The translations under genes and the position numbers were made by a program. From Paenibacillus sp. FSL H8-0548 (GTDB lineage Bacteria > Bacillota > Bacilli > Paenibacillales > Paenibacillaceae), in contig NZ_CP152049.1 in NCBI RefSeq assembly GCF_038630985.1, positions 1,383,501-1,447,500 on the forward strand: a stretch of DNA of 64,000 nt, given 5' to 3'. Below are positions 46,722 through 56,405 of this stretch, in pieces. Within the stretch, counting starts at the first letter, position 1. The number at the start of each line of letters is the position of its first letter. The notes below the pieces were generated by a model that did not search any database, was not told where the DNA came from, and worked only from the letters and a program-made list of their open reading frames with translations.

Positions 46722-47668
46722 CCGCCCATGCTATTGAAGCTATTCAATTAAACAAGGACTACGGTGACGGGCGCGGCTGTCGCGACGTTACTTTAACCAT
46801 TAGAAAAGGGGAAGCCTTTGGCTTCCTCGGTCCTAATGGAGCAGGCAAAAGCACGATTGTCAAAATGCTCACTGGTCTAATTAAGCCAACCTCAGGCAAA
46901 GCTCAAATCTTCGGTTATGCTTCGGGTTCGATGGAGGCAAATCGGAAATTAGGTTATTTGCCTGAGCTGTTTCGTTATCCAGACTGGCTGACCGGAGAAG
47001 AGGTGCTGGCCTTTCATGCGAAGCTATGCGAGCTGGACCGAACAGCCGCCAAGCAGCGAATCTATTTACTTCTGGATGAAGTCGGCATTGGCAGCCGTGG
47101 ACGTGATCGACTCAAAGGTTATTCAAAAGGAATGCAGCAGAGGCTTGGACTCGCCTGCGCTTTGCTCGGCAATCCTGATATTGTCTTTCTTGACGAGCCA
47201 GCATCGGCACTTGATCCGGTTGGCAGGCATGAGGTACGCGAGCTGCTTGCTAGACTAAGAAGCCAAGGGAAAACGATTTTTCTCAACTCTCATCTGCTTG
47301 AGGATGTTGAGCTTTTATGCGATAGGGTGGCTCTACTTAATAATGGACAAGTTCTCAAAGAGGGCAAGGTATCGGAGGTATTGCGCTCAAAGTCGAGTTG
47401 GCGTATACGAGTCAGTGGATATACACCGCTTGCCCCTGAGCGTATTCGGCAATTACTCGAGGTGAATGTTAGGGTCTCAGATCAGGCCGGTGAAGATGAG
47501 GTCTGGCTGGAGCTTGAACTGGAGGATGATGAGCAAATTGGCTTAGTTAATTATATTCTCATTGAGCTGGGCTTGACATTGTATGAGGTAGGTAAAACAA
47601 CATCGCGCCTTGATGAATGGTTTTTTGAGGCCGTATCTGGACTTGAGCATAGGGGTGAGCGGCGATGA
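46718..47668 (+). CDS. ABC transporter ATP-binding protein
   Basis: A 316-residue ATPase: Walker A GPNGAGKST, signature YSKGMQQRLGLA, Walker B IVFLDEPASALDP and His in LNSHLLEDV; a C-terminal acidic extension (about 230-316) is typical of ABC-2 exporters. It is joined to both neighbours by ATGA overlaps, so it is strictly co-translated with the anti-sigma-like protein and the permease. Probably a self-protection or envelope-stress exporter. Confidence 0.92.
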   Translation: MTAHAIEAIQLNKDYGDGRGCRDVTLTIRKGEAFGFLGPNGAGKSTIVKMLTGLIKPTSGKAQIFGYASGSMEANRKLGYLPELFRYPDWLTGEEVLAFHAKLCELDRTAAKQRIYLLLDEVGIGSRGRDRLKGYSKGMQQRLGLACALLGNPDIVFLDEPASALDPVGRHEVRELLARLRSQGKTIFLNSHLLEDVELLCDRVALLNNGQVLKEGKVSEVLRSKSSWRIRVSGYTPLAPERIRQLLEVNVRVSDQAGEDEVWLELELEDDEQIGLVNYILIELGLTLYEVGKTTSRLDEWFFEAVSGLEHRGERR

Positions 47669-48543
47669 ACGCGGTTTGGGGGCTAACATGGAAGGAGCTT
47701 ATACGAAAGCGCGTGACGCTGATGACGATACTGATGACGGTCGTTTTTCTGGTCGCTTATTGGTTTATTGCCGACGCTATCGCTGGTGAGCATCAGGTGT
47801 ATGCAAATGATTCATCAAATGATTTATTCATCAAAATGGTTAGTGGCGTAATGGTGCTGACGCTCGGTTTTTTCTTTGGAGCGTTTGCCGTCGCCTTTTT
47901 AGCGATTTTTGGATCTGTTGCTGCAGTAACAGGCGAAGCGGAGCAGGGGGTATTGCAATCCGTATTAGCAAGACCAATTCCTCGTTGGAAGTGGTTTATG
48001 GGGAGATGGCTTGGCTTTGTTTCTTATGGAGCTTTGTATGCATTTCTATTATTTTTTTCTATTATCGTGATTTGCTGGATAGAGACAGGGGTGTTATTTC
48101 AAATCTTCGTCCTATTGAAAGCTTATTTATTATTCACTGCAGTTGTACCGCTGCTCGTTTCCTTGACGATGCTGGGGTCATGCTTTCTAAGTCCTTTAGG
48201 TAATGGAATTAGCATGACGATGCTATTTGGAATGGGCTGGCTCGGCAGCATGCTCGGCCGGTTTATGGAAATGGGGAGAATACAGCTAGAGGGGATAAAG
48301 ACGCTTGAAACTATTACCGGATTAATCAAGCTATTCATGCCTGCTGATGCCTTGCAACAACGTATGCTAAGTGAGCTATTTTCGATATCCGAGCTTGGAG
48401 GCTTGATTAACCTGGGCCGTGAGCTCAGCTACGTATTCTCAATCAACGGAGCGCCAACAAATTCATTTTTAGTTTATTGTGCGATATATACGATAATTTT
48501 ATTAGCAGTTGGTTTATTTGTTATGACCCGAAAAGACTTTTAA
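47665..48543 (+). CDS. ABC-2 type permease
   Basis: A 292-residue membrane protein with six hydrophobic segments (near 17-37, 68-95, 115-140, 145-170, 175-195 and 265-288) and a characteristic EAEQGVLQSVLARPIPRWKWFMGRW loop, seen in permeases of ABC-2 exporters. It is the last gene of the sigma/anti-sigma/ABC operon. Confidence 0.88.
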   Translation: MNAVWGLTWKELIRKRVTLMTILMTVVFLVAYWFIADAIAGEHQVYANDSSNDLFIKMVSGVMVLTLGFFFGAFAVAFLAIFGSVAAVTGEAEQGVLQSVLARPIPRWKWFMGRWLGFVSYGALYAFLLFFSIIVICWIETGVLFQIFVLLKAYLLFTAVVPLLVSLTMLGSCFLSPLGNGISMTMLFGMGWLGSMLGRFMEMGRIQLEGIKTLETITGLIKLFMPADALQQRMLSELFSISELGGLINLGRELSYVFSINGAPTNSFLVYCAIYTIILLAVGLFVMTRKDF

Positions 48544-48579
48544 GCGATGCTGCCCCCGCTAAGGGAGGCAGCATTCGCT
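48543..48579. terminator. Hairpin between convergent genes
   Basis: AGCGATGCTGCC pairs with GGCAGCATTCGCT (one bulge). It is placed between the permease gene and the lipoprotein gene; the T-run is short. Confidence 0.65.
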
Positions 48580-48581
48580 AT

Positions 48582-49214
48582 TTATATCGTCCACTGCGAG
48601 TGCACGATCGCACTAACATACCAAGCCCCGTTCATTTCCTCAAGCACAAGAATAAGGCTCTCCCAATCCATGCCCTCATATTGCTCGTCAAAGCCGCTGA
48701 AATAATAATCCATGACATAGCTGCTCGGAAAAACATCCTTAATATTAACTAGTGTGTTGCCGGTCCCTATAATTTCATCTGCGCCGACCATTTCCGATTC
48801 GAGAAAATTTTTATCATAGACGAACTTGTCATAATACTGCTGAAAGGTAAGTGAGATCGGATCGCCAGATCCATCATAGAAACCCCAGTTGTAAACAGTC
48901 GTATCCGTTAAGGCCGGCAAGCCCGCAGCAGGAAAAATCTTGGCGGTTGCAGTATCAATATGTGCATATGGAGAGAATAATAGACCTTTGACCGGATGAG
49001 CGTACGCTCCAAGTGCGGTCATATCAGACTCCTTTAAAGCTAAAATAACAGCGGAAGCCGCTTCTTGAGCAGTTGCAGCTACTATAGGCTGAGAAGGCTT
49101 GTCTGTACTGCTAACTATAGTTGGTGAAGGCAAAGTGGCATCAGTGATATCTGCATTGTTGCCGCAGGCGGCTAGAAGCAGCATGATTATAAGAAAAGCC
49201 ATCGCTTTTTTCAA
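48582..49214 (-). CDS. Lipoprotein of unknown function
   Basis: A 210-residue lipoprotein: signal KKAMAFLIIMLLL and lipobox LAACG put the lipid-bearing Cys near residue 17, followed by a Thr/Ser/Pro linker. The remaining domain (AAQEAASAVILALKESDMTALGAYAHP, then a C-terminal LILVLEEMNGAWYVSAIVHSQW) resembles NTF2-like or stress-type lipoproteins, but I do not name a family. The start is TTG, 8 bases behind AGAGGTG; the frame is open 13 codons upstream without a better site. Confidence 0.78.
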   Translation of the reverse strand: MKKAMAFLIIMLLLAACGNNADITDATLPSPTIVSSTDKPSQPIVAATAQEAASAVILALKESDMTALGAYAHPVKGLLFSPYAHIDTATAKIFPAAGLPALTDTTVYNWGFYDGSGDPISLTFQQYYDKFVYDKNFLESEMVGADEIIGTGNTLVNIKDVFPSSYVMDYYFSGFDEQYEGMDWESLILVLEEMNGAWYVSAIVHSQWTI

Positions 49215-49299
49215 AAGATGATCACCTCTTATGTGTAATGTATTGCATTGCATGATTATTAAAACAGACGTAGCTAATCTTTAAAAGTTGCATGGGTGC

Positions 49300-49328
49300 T
49301 TGTAGACTTCATTATCATCTGCTAAACT
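49300..49328 (+). promoter_or_regulatory. Possible promoter of the lacI-like gene
   Basis: TTGTAG (49300-49305) and TAAACT (49323-49328), spaced 17 bases, about 47 bases before the start codon. A modest match. Confidence 0.35.
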
Positions 49329-49356
49329 GTGAATAGTTATTCAGTAAATTTATTAA

Positions 49357-50406
<1,050 letters not shown>

Positions 50407-50440
50407 TAAAACAATACTTTACATTTGGGAGGCTATTATT

Positions 50441-52633
50441 TTGACCATTCAGTATGATCAACAGCGTTCGGTATTTCATTTGCAATCGAAGGATACAAGC
50501 TATGTTATCCATGTGACCAACACAGGTTATCCTGCGCATATTTATTGGGGAAAAAAGGTTCGCGGTGTACAGCTGGAGAGATTGCTTGAGCTGAAAGAGC
50601 GCGCGTCCTTCACGCCTAGCACGGAGCTTGATCAGCTCGAACTATCGCTCGATACGCTGCCGCAGGAGTATCCGGCATATGGCAACTCCGATTTCCGTAT
50701 GCCCGCATTCCAAGTCAAGCTGCCTAATGGGACAACGGTAACAGATCTGCGCTATGAATCTTATCAAATTATCGCTGGAAAGCCGGCCCTTGCTGGATTG
50801 CCATCGACCTATACGGAAAGTGATGCCGAAGCGCAAACCTTGGAGATTACGTTGAAAGATGAGCTGACAGGCTTGTCGGTTATTTTGTCCTATACCGTAT
50901 TTGAAGACTATGATGCGATTACTCGCTCGGCAAGAGTGGTCAACAACGGCTCTGACACGCTGCAGCTGCAGCGTGCATTCAGTATGAGTCTGGATTTTGC
51001 GCATGATCAATTCGAAATGCTACAGCTCTCCGGTGCATGGATTCGTGAGCGTCATATTCATAAACGGAAGCTTGTACCGGGCTTGCAATCCATCGAGAGC
51101 CGTAGAGGCTCAAGCAGTCATATGCAAAATCCATTTATCGCTTTGCTGGCGGAGGGTGCAACCGAGGAGCATGGTGATGTTTACGGAGTGAATTTGGTAT
51201 ACAGCGGGAATTTCACCGCTGGTGTAGAGGTCGATCAATTCCACGCAGCACGGCTATTTATCGGTATTAACCCGTTTGATTTCAATTGGAAGCTAGAACC
51301 AGGCGAGCAGTTCCAAACGCCTGAAGCGGTTATGGTGCATTCCGAGCACGGGCTTGGCGGCATGTCGCGCAGCTTCCACGATTTCTACCGTGCTCGCCTC
51401 ATTCGCGGTACGTTCCGTGATCAAACACGTCCGATTCTCGTTAATAACTGGGAAGCGACGTATTTTAATTTTAACGCAGACAAAATAGAAGCGATTGCGC
51501 GCGCAGGACAAGAGCTCGGGATCGAGCTGTTCGTGCTGGATGACGGCTGGTTCGGCAAGCGTGATAATGATACGACCTCGCTGGGCGACTGGTTTGTAGA
51601 TCGCAATAAGCTGCCGAACGGCCTTGAGGATTTGGTTAGCCGCGTGAAGCGTCTGGATATGCAGTTCGGCATATGGTTCGAGCCTGAGATGATTTCTCCA
51701 GAAAGCGAGCTCTACAAAGCGCATCCTGAATGGTGCTTGCATGTGGAGGGCCGCAGACGGACGCAGGCAAGGCATCAGCTCGTTCTCGATTTGTCGCGCG
51801 AGGATGTTCAACAATATATCGTGAAGTCAGTTTCAGATATACTCGCTAGCGCGCCGATCACGTATGTGAAATGGGACATGAACCGCAATATGACAGAGGT
51901 TGGTTCGGCGCTTCTGCCAGCAGATCGCCAACGCGAGACGGCTCACCGTTATATGCTTGGTCTTTATTCTGTGCTTGAGCAAATAACATCAGCGTTTCCA
52001 AATATTTTGTTCGAAAGCTGCTCGGGCGGCGGCGGACGTTTCGACGCTGGCATGCTGCACTACATGCCGCAAACGTGGACAAGCGACAACTCGGATGCGG
52101 TTTCCCGCTTGAAGATTCAATACGGCACCAGCATAGTGTATCCGGTAAGCTCCATGGGGGCTCACGTTTCGGCCGTGCCAAACCATCAGGTTGGCCGCAT
52201 GACCTCGCTTGAGACTAGAGGCAACGTCGCGCTTTCCGGAAACTTTGGCTATGAGCTTGATCTGACTCAGTTTACTGAGGAGGAGAAGGACGAGGTTAAA
52301 GAGCAGGTTAAATTGTACAAGGATGTTCGTCATCTCGTACAATTTGGTGATTTCTACCGGCTGTTAAGTCCGTTCGAGGGTAATGAAACAGCATGGATGT
52401 TTGTGTCCAAAGACAAGAGCGAAGCGTTCGTCGTCTTCGTATCCGTTCTGCAGGAGCCGAATCCGAAGCTGAATCGCTTCCGTCTGCAGGGGCTGGACCC
52501 GAATCGCGATTATAAGCTGCATGATGAGGACACCGTATACGGCGGCGATCAACTGTTGTATGCCGGTCTAGCTACACCGCAATTTTTCGGTGACTATGCA
52601 AGCAAGGTGTACCGCTTCCGCGCAGTGGAGTAG
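50441..52633 (+). CDS. Alpha-galactosidase, GH36
   Basis: A 730-residue cytoplasmic GH36 enzyme that removes alpha-1,6-galactose from raffinose-type sugars. The nucleophile Asp is in YVKWDMNR and the acid/base Asp in WTSDNSDA; VLDDGWFGKRDNDTTSLGDW, FGIWFEPEMISPES and SCSGGGGRFD complete the active-site set. An N-terminal beta-sandwich and a C-terminal beta domain flank the barrel; the length is typical. The TTG start at 50441 has GGGAGG 8 bases upstream; a longer open frame overlaps the lacI-like gene. No transporter gene is adjacent. Confidence 0.96.
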   Translation: MTIQYDQQRSVFHLQSKDTSYVIHVTNTGYPAHIYWGKKVRGVQLERLLELKERASFTPSTELDQLELSLDTLPQEYPAYGNSDFRMPAFQVKLPNGTTVTDLRYESYQIIAGKPALAGLPSTYTESDAEAQTLEITLKDELTGLSVILSYTVFEDYDAITRSARVVNNGSDTLQLQRAFSMSLDFAHDQFEMLQLSGAWIRERHIHKRKLVPGLQSIESRRGSSSHMQNPFIALLAEGATEEHGDVYGVNLVYSGNFTAGVEVDQFHAARLFIGINPFDFNWKLEPGEQFQTPEAVMVHSEHGLGGMSRSFHDFYRARLIRGTFRDQTRPILVNNWEATYFNFNADKIEAIARAGQELGIELFVLDDGWFGKRDNDTTSLGDWFVDRNKLPNGLEDLVSRVKRLDMQFGIWFEPEMISPESELYKAHPEWCLHVEGRRRTQARHQLVLDLSREDVQQYIVKSVSDILASAPITYVKWDMNRNMTEVGSALLPADRQRETAHRYMLGLYSVLEQITSAFPNILFESCSGGGGRFDAGMLHYMPQTWTSDNSDAVSRLKIQYGTSIVYPVSSMGAHVSAVPNHQVGRMTSLETRGNVALSGNFGYELDLTQFTEEEKDEVKEQVKLYKDVRHLVQFGDFYRLLSPFEGNETAWMFVSKDKSEAFVVFVSVLQEPNPKLNRFRLQGLDPNRDYKLHDEDTVYGGDQLLYAGLATPQFFGDYASKVYRFRAVE

Positions 52634-52640
52634 GCTTGTA

Positions 52641-52699
52641 ATAAATAAAGTGGGTGCCTTAGAAGCGATATTAGCTTCCGAGGCACCCTTATTTATTTT
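52641..52699 (+). terminator. Intrinsic terminator after the alpha-galactosidase gene
   Basis: A long stem: ATAAATAAAGTGGGTGCCT with the complementary AGGCACCCTTATTTAT, inner GAAGC with GCTTC, then TTTTG. Confidence 0.88.
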
Positions 52700-52721
52700 G
52701 TATAGATTGCGAACGAGCGAA

Positions 52722-53006
52722 CTAAGACGAAGCAGCGGCTAATACAAAAACGACGAAGGCAATAATATAAAGCACCAATATAATACCCGCAAATATCAGA
52801 TAAGCTTTGAAGAGGTTCTTTTTAGTAGGATTGCCTTCGCCAAATGCCCAAATGAACATCATGATGATGTTTACAATCGGAATCATTAGAATGAGCCAAG
52901 TAATCATCCACTCTTTTACAGTAATGACGGGTGAAACCTCCTGCTGTGCATCGTAGCCGTAGCCCGGTACACCTGGGTTTATTGGAGGCTGTTGATATTG
53001 ATCCAT
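52722..53006 (-). CDS. Small membrane protein with a Pro/Gly/Tyr-rich head
   Basis: A 94-residue protein: polar N-terminus (QYQQPPINPGVPGYGYDAQQ), then two membrane helices (about residues 33-53 and 67-90) separated by an FGEGNPTKKNLFK loop. Small proteins of this type are common and uncharacterised in Paenibacillus. GGGAGAG precedes the ATG. It is monocistronic. Confidence 0.75.
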   Translation of the reverse strand: MDQYQQPPINPGVPGYGYDAQQEVSPVITVKEWMITWLILMIPIVNIIMMFIWAFGEGNPTKKNLFKAYLIFAGIILVLYIIAFVVFVLAAASS

Positions 53007-53119
53007 TTATTTCTCTCCCTTATTATCGTGCTGCTGTAAGAAAGCCAGCACAATTATGCTTGAAAAACTAATTATATATATTTTTCCTTTATTTACAATG
53101 TTTTTTTGAGAAAGGCTGC

Positions 53120-53147
53120 CCCTTGACGTTGCGTCAAGGGTTTTATT
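53120..53147 (+). terminator. Orphan terminator-like hairpin in a 404-base gap
   Basis: CCCTTGACG, loop TTG and CGTCAAGGG, followed by TTTTATT. No gene ends just before it on either strand. Apart from AT-rich sequence near 53060-53110 that may hold the promoter of the leftward membrane protein gene, I see nothing else between 53007 and 53410. Confidence 0.6.
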
Positions 53148-53410
53148 CTGTATCGTGTCAATGGTTGCGACGCAAATCACGTTGCAGAAAAGCAAAGCGT
53201 TTATTTAGCAAAAGCTCAGTTAGTCTAGTACACTCACCAGCGAACAACTTGAAGGCTGTATAGCAACTCGAAGGAAAGCACATAAAAATCGATATGTTCA
53301 GTAGGACTTGTGGATTAACTTATAAATCGACATTATTCGATATTGAGTAAGTGGAATGAAAAGGATATAGTTAGAAATGTTTCCAAAAATTATGGTGAAA
53401 GGATGATGAC

Positions 53411-54649
53411 ATGATGTTGAAAAAGTTCTTTGGATCAGTACTTTGTATTACAATGTTAATTTCAATGATGGGCTCTATTACATGGGCTAAAGGAGGAGAA
53501 GAAGCTTCTAGAGTTGATTCAATTGCAGCTCAACAAGCAGCTGCTGCAATTATTTTAGACGAGTTGGTATTAAACAAAGAGACAACTTGGTCAAAAGATA
53601 CAAAGTTAAAGGAACCAGTCAAGGTATATGATCCGTCTGGAAAACATGTTGCTTACTTGGTAGACATTATAGATAATGAAAAGACAGCAGAAGGCTTTGT
53701 AATGGTGAGTGCTTTTCTCGATGACGAGCCAATAATGTTGTGGGCGACAGATGGACAATCAATTAATTCAGAGGAAGCCACCAATATAAAGGATTTTCAA
53801 GAAATTAGGACTGCTACTAAAGAAGTAGTTTGGTTTGGGGGTCTTAAGTTTGGCATTAAAATTAACAAAGCTGATGGATCTGAAATTATCATTGATGAGT
53901 CTCAACACATTTACGATTCAGTGAAGAGTGAAAGTTATCCTATTCCTCAAAAAGAAGATCCCATTAACCGTCAAAAATGGGCTCATATTATGAGCATTCC
54001 TTTAGGTAGCCCAGGTCAAAGTAATCCAAGTGATGGAGTTACAAATATCGATCCTTCGACCTGGGAGTCTGGTTACAATAGCATTGATAAGTATTATATC
54101 GATGGTGTTGCAAATCAGAAACAATGGCACTACACCACAACGGGCGGTGTTAATCAATCGACTGGATGTTCACCAACTGCGGGATCGAATATCGTAAAAT
54201 GGTATGCTAATACTTATCCTTCTCTGAATCCGACAAATAACCAAGCGAATATTGTAATGGCATTGCGCACTACAATGGGAACTACTCAAACAAGCAGCGG
54301 TACGGGTATTACTGATCATTATAATATTGATGATGGATTACAAACCTACTTTAGAAATAATGGCAGGCCTAATGCTGAGGTACAGAATGGATTATTCCCT
54401 GACTATTCTGCTTGGAAAATACGAGTATCGACTGGAAATCCAACACTTCAAAGTTATTGGAGTCAAAATTATTTTGGTGATCATACTGTAACTGTAGTAG
54501 GTTATAAAGAATTTGTGCGATCTTGGTATGAATCAAATTCTAAATATCTTGTGGTGAAAAACAATTGGCAGAGTGATACGTCCACTAATTTCTATGTTAA
54601 GTATGGAAGCTGGAATACAAACGTTGTAACGTGGGTAAAAACTCCGTAG
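53411..54649 (+). CDS. Secreted papain-like cysteine protease (C10/C39-like)
   Basis: A 412-residue exported precursor: signal peptide (cut near WA-KGG, about residue 27), a propeptide-like domain (about 30-190, with HVAYLVDIIDNEKTAEGFVMVSAF, like SpeB-type prodomains), then the catalytic part. Candidate catalytic Cys lies in STGCSPTAGSNIVKWYA (about residue 254), His in FGDHTVTVVGY (about 358) and the supporting Asn in VVKNNWQ. Order and spacing fit papain-fold C10/C39-like enzymes. It is AT-rich compared with its neighbours. It is followed 12 bases later by a small anchored protein. Confidence 0.75.
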   Translation: MMLKKFFGSVLCITMLISMMGSITWAKGGEEASRVDSIAAQQAAAAIILDELVLNKETTWSKDTKLKEPVKVYDPSGKHVAYLVDIIDNEKTAEGFVMVSAFLDDEPIMLWATDGQSINSEEATNIKDFQEIRTATKEVVWFGGLKFGIKINKADGSEIIIDESQHIYDSVKSESYPIPQKEDPINRQKWAHIMSIPLGSPGQSNPSDGVTNIDPSTWESGYNSIDKYYIDGVANQKQWHYTTTGGVNQSTGCSPTAGSNIVKWYANTYPSLNPTNNQANIVMALRTTMGTTQTSSGTGITDHYNIDDGLQTYFRNNGRPNAEVQNGLFPDYSAWKIRVSTGNPTLQSYWSQNYFGDHTVTVVGYKEFVRSWYESNSKYLVVKNNWQSDTSTNFYVKYGSWNTNVVTWVKTP

Positions 54650-54661
54650 GAGCTCATATAA

Positions 54662-54997
54662 ATGGTGAAAAATAAAATTAGTTTGATCTTGTTGATTATT
54701 TTATTACTAGTACTGATAGACTCGGTCATATATTTAACTGGTAATGTGGGCATAATTAATAACACTTATAGAGCTATCGCAGGAGCACCGGCATTAAAGA
54801 TTAATGGTGATAGGATGTCGTATAATGGAAAAGTTCGATTACAATCTAACCAGCTAGAAGAATATAGGTTAAGTGATAGTAACATGAAGTTATTCAAGGC
54901 TAATGATACTCCGGAAATCCCGCCCTGGATATACTTGAAGGAAGAAGGAGAAGTTTACTTTAGATATAAATTCCCTAAAGTACCTTGGAAATTATAA
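54662..54997 (+). CDS. Small membrane-anchored extracellular protein of unknown function
   Basis: A 111-residue protein with one N-terminal membrane helix (ISLILLIILLLVLIDSVIYLTG, about 5-27) and an outside domain of about 80 residues. TAGGAGC, overlapping the protease stop, serves as its ribosome site, so it is co-transcribed with the protease. It may be an inhibitor, chaperone or anchor for that enzyme; this is inferred from position only. Confidence 0.7.
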   Translation: MVKNKISLILLIILLLVLIDSVIYLTGNVGIINNTYRAIAGAPALKINGDRMSYNGKVRLQSNQLEEYRLSDSNMKLFKANDTPEIPPWIYLKEEGEVYFRYKFPKVPWKL

Positions 54998-55075
54998 AGA
55001 CTCACTTAATAGAGGGACTTCTCAAAAGCCATAAAATATGGCTGGGTACAGTCTATTATCACTAATATAAAACAA

Positions 55076-55137
55076 AAAGAAACTGTCTCTTAGTAAAATG
55101 GAATTGCGACTACCATTTAAAAGGAGACGGTTTCTTT
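55076..55137 (+). terminator. Terminator of the protease operon
   Basis: AAAGAAACTGTCTCTT pairs with AAGGAGACGGTTTCTTT, and an inner AAATGG with CCATTT. A smaller hairpin, AGCCATA-AAA-TATGGCT, lies at 55027-55043. Confidence 0.65.
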
Positions 55138-55196
55138 GTACTTGGATCATGAGTCTGCTGTACGAAGAAAATAGGGTTTCCTTATCCATGTGATTG

Positions 55197-55566
55197 GGAG
55201 TCTGTCAAATCTTTTGTGTAAACTCAATTTAAATAATCAGTGGATGTAGGGGGTGATGCGTTCCCCAAAGTGTATGGAGAGCTGTAGGATGATTTGTCCC
55301 GAGCCCTGTACTCTTCCAGTCCATTTCTTCATGAAGGTACTGAAAGAAGGCTGTGAGCTCTGTCGAGTTAGTTCTCCAAGAGCGAACAATATAGGGATAT
55401 TTCTTGCCCTACTCCGCTTCAAACACGTCTAGCGCAGCAGCAGCATGTTCATTTACAGCTTCTCGGTAAGCGAAGCTTTTATAAAAAGTATTAATATTGG
55501 CACTATTGAACACCCGATCATGCTTAGAGACAAAGAGCTCGACAGTGGCTTGTAGACCAAGCAATG
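55197..55566 (-). pseudogene. IS256-family transposase remnant
   Basis: The minus strand, with stops and a deletion, encodes AYREAVNEHAAAALDVFEAE, a stop, then GKKYPYIVRSWRTNSTELTAFFQY, a typical segment of IS256-family transposases before the IYTTN motif; that motif is lost. The sequence near 55197-55224 (GTCTGTCAAATCTTTTGTG) resembles a terminal inverted repeat of such elements. No intact copy is present. This is dead IS debris next to the protease operon. Confidence 0.7.
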
Positions 55567-55672
55567 AGTAAGTAGAAAAGTTGTAATTATGAATTTAGGT
55601 TGTGGCTACACATTGCAGAATGAATCCACCATTCAACCAATAACAGACTTAACCCATTTAATACCCGTACAC

Positions 55673-55722
55673 AAAACAGGTCGATTATGGTCAGATAACA
55701 CCATGATTGACCTGTTTTTTTG
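55673..55722. terminator. Terminator-like hairpin in IS debris
   Basis: AAAACAGGTCGATTATGGT pairs with ACCATGATTGACCTGTTTT (two wobbles) and is followed by TTTTTG. No intact gene is adjacent; it may be left from the lost element. Confidence 0.6.
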
Positions 55723-55737
55723 TTACCTTTGTTATCT

Positions 55738-56008
55738 GCATTTTTTTCGGAAGTACTCGCAACTGTAAAATACCATATAACGATAGTGATACTGAGAAAG
55801 AAAAAATCGCACCTTTCAAGATGGATAGCACGACAACTATAGTAAAGGTGCTATGCAATAGAACTTTGTCCGCAACTTAACTGACACTTGCAACGATGAC
55901 TACGATGTATGAAAGCAATCTGGTGACGACCAGTCAACATATAAAAGTTTGGCAACGTTGTAAGGCTAGCCACCCTGCACTCTAATATAGTCCGAAATTC
56001 GTTGAAAA
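55738..56008. other. Stretch with no recognisable gene
   Basis: Between the hairpin and the IS66 fragment I see no open frame with a ribosome site and no repeat. It is probably decayed mobile-element sequence. Confidence 0.4.
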
Positions 56009-56330
56009 ATGGAAGAGCGCTATGATGACATTCTTGCTGATGGCTATCACGAATGGGCAGATCCAGGAATAACGGAGCAAGTACGTACGAAAGGAAGAAA
56101 GAAAAAGAGCAAAGCCACCAACTTAGGGCAGAGATTTCAGCTTCACAAAGAAGCTATACTCCGCTTTATTCGAGATGCCCGCGTTCCATTCGATAATAAT
56201 CAAGCAGAGCGTGACATCCGTATGGCTAAGGTCAAAGTGAAAGTTTCAGACTCCTATCGCTCAAAGTCCAATGCAGAGCGCTTTGCTCGGATTCGCTGTG
56301 CGATATCTACGTTGACGTTGCGTCTAGAGT
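56009..56330 (+). pseudogene. IS66-family transposase C-terminal remnant
   Basis: The frame encodes ERYDDILADGYHEWADP, KKKSKATNLGQRFQLHKEAILRFI, VPFDNNQAERDIRMAKVKVKVS and RFARIRCAISTL, which is the C-terminal third of IS66 transposases. A stop codon lies immediately before the first ATG and the N-terminal two thirds are missing. The open frame continues to 56512 only by chance, antisense to the araC-like gene; real homology ends near 56320. Confidence 0.8.
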
Positions 56331-56405
56331 TGCGCAACACAACACCACCCGAAGTCAGAGCCCGCATCGATGAAGGAGGGACTTCCGATCCTAAAGGAGT
56401 TTGTT

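Noticed and set aside
51293..51814. A 173-codon minus-strand frame inside the alpha-galactosidase gene
   Set aside because: It overlaps the catalytic core of a clear GH36 gene and has no start signal.
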